DNA from: Methylotenera oryzisoli | GTDB taxonomy: Bacteria > Pseudomonadota > Gammaproteobacteria > Burkholderiales > Methylophilaceae | Assembly (NCBI GenBank): GCA_945907735.1 | Contig: CAMDTL010000005.1 | Coordinates: 44,237 to 108,236 of the forward strand | Reading direction: 5' to 3' | Length of the DNA stretch: 64,000 nt | Part shown: positions 1 through 8,066 of the stretch, piece by piece | How positions within the stretch are numbered: position 1 is the stretch's first letter | Layout: each line of letters starts with the position of its first letter | Notes under the pieces: model-generated | Database searches by the model: none | What the model was told of the DNA's origin: nothing | Seen by the model: only the letters and a program-made list of their open reading frames with translations | Translations under genes and position numbers: made by a program

Positions 1-353
<353 letters not shown>

Positions 354-363
354 AGTATTACTT

Positions 364-1284
364 ATGCGAAACCTCACACTACGTCAAATCAGAATTTTTT
401 TAAGTGCTGCAAAGCACTTAAGCTTTACCCGCGCGGCTGAAGAATTACACATTTCAGCGCCAGCGATTTCATTGCAAATCAAAGAGATGGAGGAAGATAT
501 TGGCGTGAGTTTATTCACGCGCGAAAACAGAAAAGTAGCGCTTACCTCGGCTGGTGAGTATTTTTTACTTTACGCGCGCCGCGTTGCTAGCACACTGAAC
601 GAAGCCAACACCATGATGGAACGCTTCCGCGGCACGCAATGTAAACATTTAAAAATCGGTGTGGTCAGTACCGCTAAATATTTTTTGCCGCATATGTTGG
701 TAGAATTTAAAAAGGACTTCCCAAATCTACAAATTAAAATTGAAGCGCGCAACCGCCAGCAACTGGTTGAATTGCTGCGTGACGGCGAAATTGACATTGC
801 AATTATGGGTGTGCCACCGAAAGAGATTGATACACGCGTTGAATCATTTGCCAATCATCCGCACGTATTTATTGCCAGTCCGACCAATCCGTTGGCCAAT
901 AAGCTTAACATTTCGCCGGATGCGCTGACGCAATGCGAAATCATTACGCGCGAACCTGGCTCTGGCACGCGCGCCATCATGGAAAAATATTTTGCTGAAC
1001 ACAATATTGCACCAATTGTCAGCATGGAAATGTCCAGCAATGAGACCATTAAACAAGCCGTGATGGCCAATTTGGGCATCTCGTTTGTGTCTTTGCACAC
1101 TATCGGCAGCGAGCTTGCCAACAAGCAAATCTCGTTGCTAGACATTCAAAACACGCCCATCATTCGTACTTGGCATGTGGTGGCACTGAACAAACGCAAT
1201 GCTTCGCAAGCTGCCGAAGCTTTTAGATATTTTGTGTTAGAAAAAGGTGGCGAAATTTTAACCGGCATGTTTGCTGATATTTAG
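364..1284 (+). CDS. cbbR: LysR-type transcriptional regulator CbbR
   Basis: This 306-residue LysR-family regulator has a winged helix-turn-helix at residues about 3-62 (LTLRQIRIFLSAAKHLSFTR, then AAEELHISAPAISLQIKEME). A periplasmic-binding-protein-like effector domain follows at about 90-300. The sequence, including STAKYFLPHML and EPGSGTRAIMEKYF, fits the CbbR subgroup, which senses metabolites such as RuBP or NADPH and controls Calvin-cycle operons. The divergent position next to cbbL supports the assignment. No clear Shine-Dalgarno site precedes the ATG, and the start agrees with the family N-terminus. Confidence 0.92.
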   Translation: MRNLTLRQIRIFLSAAKHLSFTRAAEELHISAPAISLQIKEMEEDIGVSLFTRENRKVALTSAGEYFLLYARRVASTLNEANTMMERFRGTQCKHLKIGVVSTAKYFLPHMLVEFKKDFPNLQIKIEARNRQQLVELLRDGEIDIAIMGVPPKEIDTRVESFANHPHVFIASPTNPLANKLNISPDALTQCEIITREPGSGTRAIMEKYFAEHNIAPIVSMEMSSNETIKQAVMANLGISFVSLHTIGSELANKQISLLDIQNTPIIRTWHVVALNKRNASQAAEAFRYFVLEKGGEILTGMFADI

Positions 1285-1380
1285 CGTGCTGCAATGACAA
1301 TAGTAATAGGGGCTGTCGTAGATTAACCGGATGCAGTATAAGGGCACTTCTATAAATACCGCTTCTGCTGGATAATATGC

Positions 1381-2106
1381 ATGACTATGCAATTTGCAAA
1401 CATAGAATGGCGTGCTTCAGAAAATGGTACAGAAACACCCTATTCGATTGATTTTAATGATGTTTATTTTAATTCAGAAAATGGCTTACAAGAAACTGAA
1501 TACGTTTTTATTGAGCACAATCAATTAAAGGCACGGTTTACTGCGCTCGACCAAGCAACTTTTACCATCATCGAAACTGGCTTTGGCACAGGCTTAAATT
1601 TTTTGGCGGTGGCCGAGTGCTGGCTAAAACATGCCCCCAAAACTGCCGCCTTACGTTTTATTAGCATTGAAAAATTTCCGCTAACTCTAGACGATTTACG
1701 CCGCGCGCACACGCAGTGGCCACAATTTGCGGAAATTTCACATGAATTTTTGCAATCTTATGCGAATTTAAAGGCTGGAAATAATCAAATAAACATGGCT
1801 AGAAGGCGCATTTATATTGGTCTGCATGTCGATACTATTTTAACTGCCTTACCAAAAAATCCGCAAACTGCCGATGCTTGGTTGCTGGATGGTTTTGCGC
1901 CCGCGAAAAACGCTGAAATGTGGTCAGACGAAGTATTTACACATATGGCAAGATTATCTAAACCCAACACCACATTTGCCACCTTTTCTAGTGCTGGTAC
2001 GGTTAAACGCGGTTTACAAGCAGTTGGTTTTAGCGTGAATAAACATGCTGGCTTTGGCAAAAAACGCGAAATGTTAAGCGGCGTTTTTACTGGAAGCACA
2101 GCATGA
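1381..2106 (+). CDS. mnmD: tRNA 5-methylaminomethyl-2-thiouridine methyltransferase domain protein (MnmD)
   Basis: This 241-residue class I methyltransferase corresponds to the N-terminal half of E. coli MnmC. It would methylate nm5s2U34 to mnm5s2U in the wobble position of tRNAs using S-adenosylmethionine. Seen: the SAM-binding ETGFGTGLNF at residues 65-74 and the catalytic-region motif WLLDGFAPAKNAEMW at about 167-181. The gene ends in an ATGA overlap with the next gene, which encodes the FAD-dependent half. In E. coli these are one polypeptide; here they are two translationally coupled proteins. A second ATG two codons downstream is an equally possible start. Confidence 0.9.
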   Translation: MTMQFANIEWRASENGTETPYSIDFNDVYFNSENGLQETEYVFIEHNQLKARFTALDQATFTIIETGFGTGLNFLAVAECWLKHAPKTAALRFISIEKFPLTLDDLRRAHTQWPQFAEISHEFLQSYANLKAGNNQINMARRRIYIGLHVDTILTALPKNPQTADAWLLDGFAPAKNAEMWSDEVFTHMARLSKPNTTFATFSSAGTVKRGLQAVGFSVNKHAGFGKKREMLSGVFTGSTA

Positions 2107-3284
2107 AGACAGCCATCGTGATTGGCGGCGGCATCGCGGGCTGTAGCACGGCATTTGCACTGGCACAGCGCGGCATTGCTGTCACGCTCATTGAGCGGCA
2201 TGAATATTTAGCACAAGAGGCTTCTGGCAACCCAATCGCCATGCTTTACCCAAAATTTGGCGCTCGGCCAAATGCCTCCTCCACACTGGCTTTGCAAGGT
2301 TTTGAATTTACGTTAGATTTATTAAACCAATTACCTGAAAAAGATAAAATCTTCGAGGCCTGCGGCTTGATTCAACTGGCATTTAATGCGCGCGAACAGG
2401 CGCACCAACAAGCGCTTTTACAAAACAAACGCTTGAATTTTCTACACCATTTAGACATGACTTCAGCAAGTGAAATTGCTGGGATTACACTAAAATCTGG
2501 TGGTTTGTTTTTCCAGCAAGCAGGTTGGATAAAGCCGCAAGTCTTATGCGAAGCGCTTTGCAGTGATGCGCTGATTACAAAAATGACTTCGACTGAAGCT
2601 TTGTCCATTAAAAAAAATATGACGCAGTGGCTCGTTAATCATACATTTGTGGCAGATTTTGTGGTAATGTGCAACGCCAACGATATTCAACGGTTCGCGC
2701 AGTATAAAAGCGCTAAAATCACGCCCGTGCGTGGTCAAATTAATTTTTTTGCCACAAATAAAGTCAGTCAAAATATCAAAACAATTATTTGTAGCAACCA
2801 TTTTGTAAGCCCAGCCGTGGATGGTACGCATGCGATTGGTACGACCTACAAACCCAATGACATGAATCCACATTTAAGCGAGTCTGATACACACGAAAAT
2901 TTAAACGCGCTGCGCGCAATTTCGCCAGAAATATTTAAGCCAATTAACATAAAAAATATGCACGGCCGCGTTGCTTGGCGTAGCCAGACGCCAGATTACA
3001 TGCCAATGGCGGGGCAATTAATTGATGAAGAAAAGTTATGCTCAAAACCTCCACGTTATAACGCCAATCCTGCTGACTTGCCTTGGCTAAATGGCTTGTA
3101 CGTCAACGCTGGGCACGGTTCGAAAGGTATGATTACCGCACCAATTTGCGGCGAATTCATTGCCAATTTAGCCATCAACAACACCTTGCCGCTGGATGTC
3201 AAACTGGCAAGCAGGCTTAACCCCAGCCGTTTTTTGTTGCGCGAATTAGGTTTAAAACAATTGGCCAATTCTCTCTATCAATAA
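2103..3284 (+). CDS. mnmC: FAD-dependent cmnm5s2U34 oxidoreductase (C-terminal half of MnmC)
   Basis: This 393-residue DAO-family flavoprotein matches the C-terminal domain of MnmC, which removes the carboxymethyl group from cmnm5s2U34 of tRNA so the partner methyltransferase can act. The N-terminus has the dinucleotide-binding GGGIAGCSTAFALAQRG at about residues 8-24. Further in are ASGNPIAMLYPKF and, near the end, GLYVNAGHGSKGMITAP, typical of this family's FAD site. It starts inside the stop of the methyltransferase gene (4-nt overlap), so both halves are probably made together. No stop or frame shift disrupts either half. Confidence 0.92.
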   Translation: MKTAIVIGGGIAGCSTAFALAQRGIAVTLIERHEYLAQEASGNPIAMLYPKFGARPNASSTLALQGFEFTLDLLNQLPEKDKIFEACGLIQLAFNAREQAHQQALLQNKRLNFLHHLDMTSASEIAGITLKSGGLFFQQAGWIKPQVLCEALCSDALITKMTSTEALSIKKNMTQWLVNHTFVADFVVMCNANDIQRFAQYKSAKITPVRGQINFFATNKVSQNIKTIICSNHFVSPAVDGTHAIGTTYKPNDMNPHLSESDTHENLNALRAISPEIFKPINIKNMHGRVAWRSQTPDYMPMAGQLIDEEKLCSKPPRYNANPADLPWLNGLYVNAGHGSKGMITAPICGEFIANLAINNTLPLDVKLASRLNPSRFLLRELGLKQLANSLYQ

Positions 3285-3309
3285 GCCACTTTTCGATTAA
3301 AATCACACC

Positions 3310-5214
3310 ATGCAAGATGCAAACCAACTAATAAAACAAGCACAACAAGCACAGTTGCAAGGCAATACCCATACAGCTCTTCAAACATATCAACAAGTAT
3401 TATTGCAGCATCCTGATGAGTTAAGTTTGCATGCCATTTGTGGAAATTTATGCGTAGAGCTGCAACGTTTTCAAGAAGCGACAGGCTATTTTCGGCGCAT
3501 TTTAAGTGCTGCAAACAAAAATCTCGATGCGCGTAATGCTTTGTGTTATGCGCTACAGGCGTTGGGCAACCAAGCGCATAGTAGCGGCAACTATGTCCAA
3601 GCCGAAGTCTGTTTTGATGAAATCACGCAACATCAGCCTAGCAACGCCGTGTATTGGTATAACTTGGGTAACGCGCAGCGCGAGTTGGGCAAGCCCCAAA
3701 AAGCCTTAGCCAGCTTTACGCAATCGCTTAAACTCGACCCTAATGACGCCGATGCGCACAATAATTTGGGTAATGTACAACGCGAACTCGGCCATTTAGA
3801 CCAAGCCATCGCCAGTTATGAAAAAGCACTGCAACTCAACCCCCGCCTACATCACACCCTCGCGCACTTGGTGCATCAAAAGCAACATGTTTGCGATTGG
3901 CACGATTTGAATACGCAAATTTTACAATTACGAAACTTGCTGGAAACAGAACCGCAGGCGCAAATTTCACCGTTTGCGTTTCTCGCTATGCCTGGTACAA
4001 CAGCGCAAGAGCAAAAACAATGCGCAAGTAATTGGGCCAATAGCTTTTTTAAGGCATTGCCTATAGGCAGTAGGAGTCCTGCCCCTCATAGCATTAGACA
4101 TAAAAATGTTAAGCTAAAAATTGCTTATTTTTCTGCTGATTTCAGGCTGCACCCACTGGCATTTTTAATCACAGAATTGATTGAACAGCATGACCGAAAA
4201 CAATTTGAAGTCATCGCTTATGCTTACGGAAAAAATGACAAAACCCCAGCACGCAAGCGCTTTGAAAGTACATTTGACCAGTTTAACGATATTGCAAATT
4301 TAAACGATATGGCTGCCGCGAAAAAAATCCGCGATGACCACATTGACATTTTGGTCGATTTAACTGGCTACACACAAAGTAGCCGCACTGGCATTGTCGC
4401 GCTGAAGCCCGCAAGCCTGCATATTAACTGGTTGGGTTATCCTGGAAGCATGGGTGAATTGCATGGAAAAATGCTATTTGATTACCTACTGACCGATAAT
4501 ACCATTGCGCCAAATCCAGCGGATTTTAGCGAAAAATTATTATATTTACCTTGCTATCAACCCAATGACAGCAATCGCCCCATTGGCAAGCTTGCCGACC
4601 GCATGAAGCATGGCCTGCAGATCGATACTTTTGTGTTTTGTTGCTTTAACCAAACTTTTAAAATCACCGCAGAGGTTTTTGCGGTGTGGATGCGCATACT
4701 TAAACAAACGCCTAACAGCGTGTTGTGGCTGCTGGAATGCAATCCGTGGGCGAAAGCTAATTTATTGCGCGAAGCTGAGCTTGTTGGGGTCACCAAGAAC
4801 AGGCTTGTTTTTGCAGCGCGCGTGCCAATCGCCGAGCATCTTGCCCGCCACGCACATGCCGATTTATTTTTAGACACACTGCCCTACAACGCCCACACCA
4901 CAGCCAGTGACGCGCTTTTTATGCGCTTACCATTATTAACCTGTATTGGCGAAACTTTTGCCGCACGTGTGGCCGCGAGCTTGTTGCAGAACATTAATAT
5001 GTCTGAATTAATCACCTATTCACTACTTGAATATGAGCAAAAAGCGCTTTATTTTGCACAAAATCCAGAAAAGTTAGCGCAAATAAAACAAAGACTCCGT
5101 ATAGAAGTAGAAAAATCTGACCTGTTTAATCCTACACAATTTGTGACTCACTTAGAGCAACTTTACTTGGACATTTGGAAAACCCACACGAATCAAGCCA
5201 ATATAATCAACTAA
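3310..5214 (+). CDS. TPR-repeat glycosyltransferase, GT41/O-GlcNAc transferase-like
   Basis: This 634-residue protein has tetratricopeptide repeats over residues about 1-190 (for example AVYWYNLGNAQRELGKPQKA and DADAHNNLGNVQRELGHLDQ). A C-terminal GT41 catalytic region like eukaryotic OGT/SPINDLY begins near residue 262. Visible family motifs are LKIAYFSADFRLHPLAFL, DILVDLTGYTQSSRTGI, HINWLGYPGSMG, FVFCCFNQTFKI and DLFLDTLPYNAHTTASDAL. It probably transfers a sugar from a nucleotide sugar to a protein Ser/Thr, in the cytoplasm. Bacterial homologues are often linked to flagellin or adhesin glycosylation, but no acceptor gene lies nearby. It follows mnmC by 25 bp and may be co-transcribed. Confidence 0.85.
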   Translation: MQDANQLIKQAQQAQLQGNTHTALQTYQQVLLQHPDELSLHAICGNLCVELQRFQEATGYFRRILSAANKNLDARNALCYALQALGNQAHSSGNYVQAEVCFDEITQHQPSNAVYWYNLGNAQRELGKPQKALASFTQSLKLDPNDADAHNNLGNVQRELGHLDQAIASYEKALQLNPRLHHTLAHLVHQKQHVCDWHDLNTQILQLRNLLETEPQAQISPFAFLAMPGTTAQEQKQCASNWANSFFKALPIGSRSPAPHSIRHKNVKLKIAYFSADFRLHPLAFLITELIEQHDRKQFEVIAYAYGKNDKTPARKRFESTFDQFNDIANLNDMAAAKKIRDDHIDILVDLTGYTQSSRTGIVALKPASLHINWLGYPGSMGELHGKMLFDYLLTDNTIAPNPADFSEKLLYLPCYQPNDSNRPIGKLADRMKHGLQIDTFVFCCFNQTFKITAEVFAVWMRILKQTPNSVLWLLECNPWAKANLLREAELVGVTKNRLVFAARVPIAEHLARHAHADLFLDTLPYNAHTTASDALFMRLPLLTCIGETFAARVAASLLQNINMSELITYSLLEYEQKALYFAQNPEKLAQIKQRLRIEVEKSDLFNPTQFVTHLEQLYLDIWKTHTNQANIIN

Positions 5215-5274
5215 CTATGTAACAAACATAAAGCTTGTGATAAAGCAAATAAATACACACGAACAGGAAGTACC

Positions 5275-5352
5275 ATGGCCGCGATTGATATTACCCCGGT
5301 GTTGAAATTTATGACCGAAAAAGGTGGTTTGAGCTGGCTAACGCTTAATTAA
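5275..5352 (+). pseudogene. Truncated PilU/PilT-like N-terminal fragment
   Basis: A strong Shine-Dalgarno site (CAGGAAG, 5264-5270) precedes an ATG and a 25-codon reading frame beginning MAAIDITPVLKFMTEKGG, then LSWLTLN and a stop. The first 18 residues resemble the N-terminus of twitching-motility ATPases PilU/PilT, where a segment such as 'PFLKLMVEKGGSDLF' is usual. Nothing of the Walker motifs follows. The most likely reading is a relic left by a deletion, though a genuine short peptide cannot be excluded. The match is short, so confidence is moderate. Confidence 0.5.
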
Positions 5353-5361
5353 CACTTAATC

Positions 5362-6282
5362 TTAATCTTTATCTTTATGATTTAAAGCCGCAGTTAAAGC
5401 AGCTGCAATAATCAGTAGCCCACCCATCCATTCGTTTAGTGTCATGGCCTCGTGCGCCAAGTAATACGAGGCAATCGCTGCTACCACCAGCTCAAATAAA
5501 AACAATACAGAAGCGCGAACCGCCGTCAGTTGCGTCACGCCAAATTGCACCAGCATGGTAGCCGCGATGAGCGACAACGCAATGACAAGCATAATGAGCC
5601 AATTGTTTAGGCTAAAAAAACTGGGTGTGACAAAATTTTGACCATAATCATTGACTAGAAATGGCGCAGATAGTGTTGCCACGACGATCACACCCACCCA
5701 CACCGCAAATGATTTTTGTAGCAAGCTTAACTGACTCGATTTTCTTGTAATCACGTTCGTCAACGAGAACCCAATGCCCGCTGATAACGCCAGCCATTCA
5801 GCGGAATTACGTGGGATAGGCAAACGGCTTTCTACCTCGCTAAACGGCCCCGCCAACATAATGTAGGCGCCAACCAGCGCAATGATAATAGACATAAAGC
5901 CAATTTTTGTAATCGGTTCTTGCAACCAAAAACGTGCCAACAGTAATGTCCACAGTGGCGATAAATAAAACAGTAGCATTACCCGCATCACTTCGCCATC
6001 AATCACCGCCAACACATAGCTCAGGTTGGTCCAGCCAGCGACAAGCCCAATCCAAACCACATTTTGTGGTTGCTTAAATAGCGCACGCCAATTGTCAACC
6101 AGATATTTGGAGAAATAAGTCCCTGCTAGCAGCGTCGCAATGCAATAAGTATAAAAGCTAGAAGCCACACCAGATACACCAGCCTCGGCCATGATGCGAT
6201 ACGGATACCAAATAATGCCCCAGCAAAAAGCACCAAACAACAAGCCAAATATCGCTAATACGTTTTTATTGCTATTAATCAA
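5362..6282 (-). CDS. DMT superfamily (EamA) transporter
   Basis: This 306-residue inner-membrane protein has about ten hydrophobic segments arranged as two EamA repeats (first starting at FGLLFGAFCWGIIWYPYR, second at WLALSAGIGFSLTNVITRKS). EamA proteins of the drug/metabolite transporter superfamily usually export amino acids, nucleosides or other small metabolites; the substrate cannot be read from the sequence. It is transcribed divergently from dapC with only 27 bp between start codons, so the two share a promoter region. Its 3' end meets the pilU-like relic. Confidence 0.82.
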   Translation of the reverse strand: MINSNKNVLAIFGLLFGAFCWGIIWYPYRIMAEAGVSGVASSFYTYCIATLLAGTYFSKYLVDNWRALFKQPQNVVWIGLVAGWTNLSYVLAVIDGEVMRVMLLFYLSPLWTLLLARFWLQEPITKIGFMSIIIALVGAYIMLAGPFSEVESRLPIPRNSAEWLALSAGIGFSLTNVITRKSSQLSLLQKSFAVWVGVIVVATLSAPFLVNDYGQNFVTPSFFSLNNWLIMLVIALSLIAATMLVQFGVTQLTAVRASVLFLFELVVAAIASYYLAHEAMTLNEWMGGLLIIAAALTAALNHKDKD

Positions 6283-6309
6283 TATGCATCCTAAATTATA
6301 ATAGGGCTT

Positions 6310-7506
6310 ATGAACCCAAACCTTAGCCTGCTACAACCCTACCCGTTTCAACGTCTGCGCGATTTATTTACAGGCATAACGCCTAACCCAGCGTATAACA
6401 ATATCAATCTTTCTATTGGCGAACCCAAACACGCCACGCCGCAGTTGATTAAAGATGCGCTCACCAGCAATTTAAGCGGCTTAGCCAGCTACCCAACCAC
6501 AGCAGGCTCTTTAGAGCTACGCACAACTATAGCCGACTGGATTGCGCGCCGCTACAATATAACAGCGCCTAGTCCTGACAAGGCTATTTTACCAGTAACC
6601 GGCAGCCGCGAGGCGCTATTTGCATTTGCGCAAGTGGTTATCGATAGCAGCCAAAATAATATGAATCACGCTAAACCCATCGTGATTGCACCCAATCCGT
6701 TTTACCAGATTTATGAAGGTGCTACGTTTCTAGCTGGGGCAGAGCCATATTTTCTAAATACCACCCCAGCAAACGACCATGCCATGGATTTTGCCAGCGT
6801 ACCAGCAGACATTTTAAGTCGCACGCAGTTGGTGTATGTATGCAGTCCAGGCAACCCCTCTGGCAAGGTAATGAATCTAGCGCAATGGAAAACGCTGTTT
6901 GAATTGTCTGATAAATACGGCTTTGTCATTGCTGCCGACGAATGTTACTCAGAAATTTATTTTGATGAAAAAAATCCGCCACTAGGTGCCCTGCAAGCCG
7001 CATCTCTATTAGGCCGTGGCCATGCTAATTTAATCATATTTAGCTCGCTTTCCAAGCGTAGCAATGTGCCAGGCATGCGCTCTGGTTTTGTGGCAGGCGA
7101 TGAAAAGATTATTGAGAAATTTGCGCTATACCGCACTTATCATGGCTGTGCCATGAATCCAGCCGTGCAAGCCGCCAGCACCGCCGCATGGAACGACGAT
7201 GCACACGTGGTTGAAAACCGTCAATGGTATGCAAAAAAGTTCAAGTCAGTCACCCCGATATTGGCACAAGTATTAGAGGTTGGAATACCCGATGCGGCGT
7301 TTTATTTATGGGCAAAAAGTGCCATTTCTGACACAGAACTGGCTATTAAACTTTACCGAGACCTCAATATCACCGTACTTCCTGGTAGCTATCTAGCACG
7401 CAAGGCGCATGGCACAAATCCAGGTGAAAATTTTATCCGCATGGCGCTAGTCGTCCCTTATGAAGAATGTTTAGAAGCAGCTAATCGCATTAACAACTAC
7501 TTATAA
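6310..7506 (+). CDS. dapC: Succinyldiaminopimelate transaminase
   Basis: This 398-residue fold-type I PLP aminotransferase is placed as DapC of the succinylase branch of lysine/diaminopimelate synthesis. It converts N-succinyl-2-amino-6-ketopimelate to N-succinyl-LL-diaminopimelate with glutamate. Features seen: N-terminal LLQPYPFQRLRDLF, typical of beta-proteobacterial DapC; the SPGNPSGKVM substrate/PLP loop; DECYSEIYFDE; and the PLP lysine in FSSLSKRSNVPGMRSGF. The next pathway enzyme, dapE, is in the same window at 26.6 kb, which supports the call over a generic aspartate aminotransferase. Confidence 0.88.
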   Translation: MNPNLSLLQPYPFQRLRDLFTGITPNPAYNNINLSIGEPKHATPQLIKDALTSNLSGLASYPTTAGSLELRTTIADWIARRYNITAPSPDKAILPVTGSREALFAFAQVVIDSSQNNMNHAKPIVIAPNPFYQIYEGATFLAGAEPYFLNTTPANDHAMDFASVPADILSRTQLVYVCSPGNPSGKVMNLAQWKTLFELSDKYGFVIAADECYSEIYFDEKNPPLGALQAASLLGRGHANLIIFSSLSKRSNVPGMRSGFVAGDEKIIEKFALYRTYHGCAMNPAVQAASTAAWNDDAHVVENRQWYAKKFKSVTPILAQVLEVGIPDAAFYLWAKSAISDTELAIKLYRDLNITVLPGSYLARKAHGTNPGENFIRMALVVPYEECLEAANRINNYL

Positions 7507-7552
7507 TTTACTTTAACTTAATAAATGAAGTATATATTTTAAGGGGCTGCAG

Positions 7553-7576
7553 TAGATTAGATGTTAGGCTAATCTA
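7553..7576. repeat. Hairpin downstream of dapC, inside a motif shared with the cbbR 3' flank
   Basis: TAGATTAG and CTAATCTA form an 8-bp inverted repeat with an 8-nt loop. The sequence just before it (GGGGCTGCAGTAGATTA, 7543-7559) matches 15 of 17 bases of GGGGCTGTCGTAGATTA at 1309-1325, just after cbbR. No T-run follows, so it is not a standard intrinsic terminator. It may be a dispersed 3'-flank element of unknown role. Confidence 0.4.
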
Positions 7577-7626
7577 TAGTTCACTGTCTGAAAATTGGGG
7601 GCTACTATAACTTTAGCTTTTTTGTC

Positions 7627-7797
7627 TTACCAGTTGCTAAGATCTTCAAGAAAGTTAGTAATATCCTTACTCACACCAAGTCTAAAAAGCGCTGCTGGCC
7701 TATCTACTTTTATCATTTGTTAAGCCAGCATTAAGTAACTTAAATTAGCTTCGTGGATTTCCATTAAAAGTTCAGCCTGACTACTATCGGCGTTCAT
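7627..7797 (-). pseudogene. flhD: flhD pseudogene (flagellar master regulator), nonsense-interrupted
   Basis: Reading from the ATG at 7797 gives 25 codons ending ANLSYLMLA, a TAA stop at 7722-7720, then in the same frame QMIKVDRPAALFRLGVSKDI, TNFLEDLSNW and a second TAA at 7629. FlhD proteins have NLSYLLLAQRLI...DKAxAMFRLGI at this position. The first TAA falls exactly where a glutamine (CAA) is expected, so the gene is homologous over about 55 residues and broken by point nonsense changes, not by a frame shift. The C-terminal half is unrecognisable and no flhC follows. A GGAG ribosome site survives upstream, inside the 13-bp palindrome at 7809-7821. FlhD with FlhC normally switches on flagellar genes. 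Confidence 0.85.
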
Positions 7798-8066
7798 TTT
7801 CTATTCTCCATTTTGGAGTTCGCTAAATTTTTAAATTAAGCTTGTTTAGCCTGAGCATGAACTTTGACCGAAAAGAAAGCTATTTCAAATAAGATAAAGA
7901 CTATATTTTTTTGTAAGGCAAACACCTACGTAGCTTTTAATGGGAATGAAATATTTTTATCTTCTTTACTTACGGAAGTTTTTTAAGAAACTCTTTAGAG
8001 ATATTTTTTAGTTCAAAAAATATCAATCGATGCTGAAACTCGTGTAGGTATGCGCCTACATATTGA
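7798..8066. other. Non-coding stretch upstream of flhD relic
   Basis: This AT-rich DNA holds no recognisable gene. It contains the former flhD leader, with the CTCC/GGAG palindrome at 7809-7821. At 8043-8058, just beyond the metG stop, is a short inverted repeat GTAGG-N6-CCTAC that could be a weak metG terminator. Any upstream promoter of flhD should lie here, but none could be identified. Confidence 0.4.

Noticed and set aside
8043..8058. Strong metG terminator
   Set aside because: The stem is only five pairs and no T-run follows on the minus strand. It is kept only as a weak possibility.
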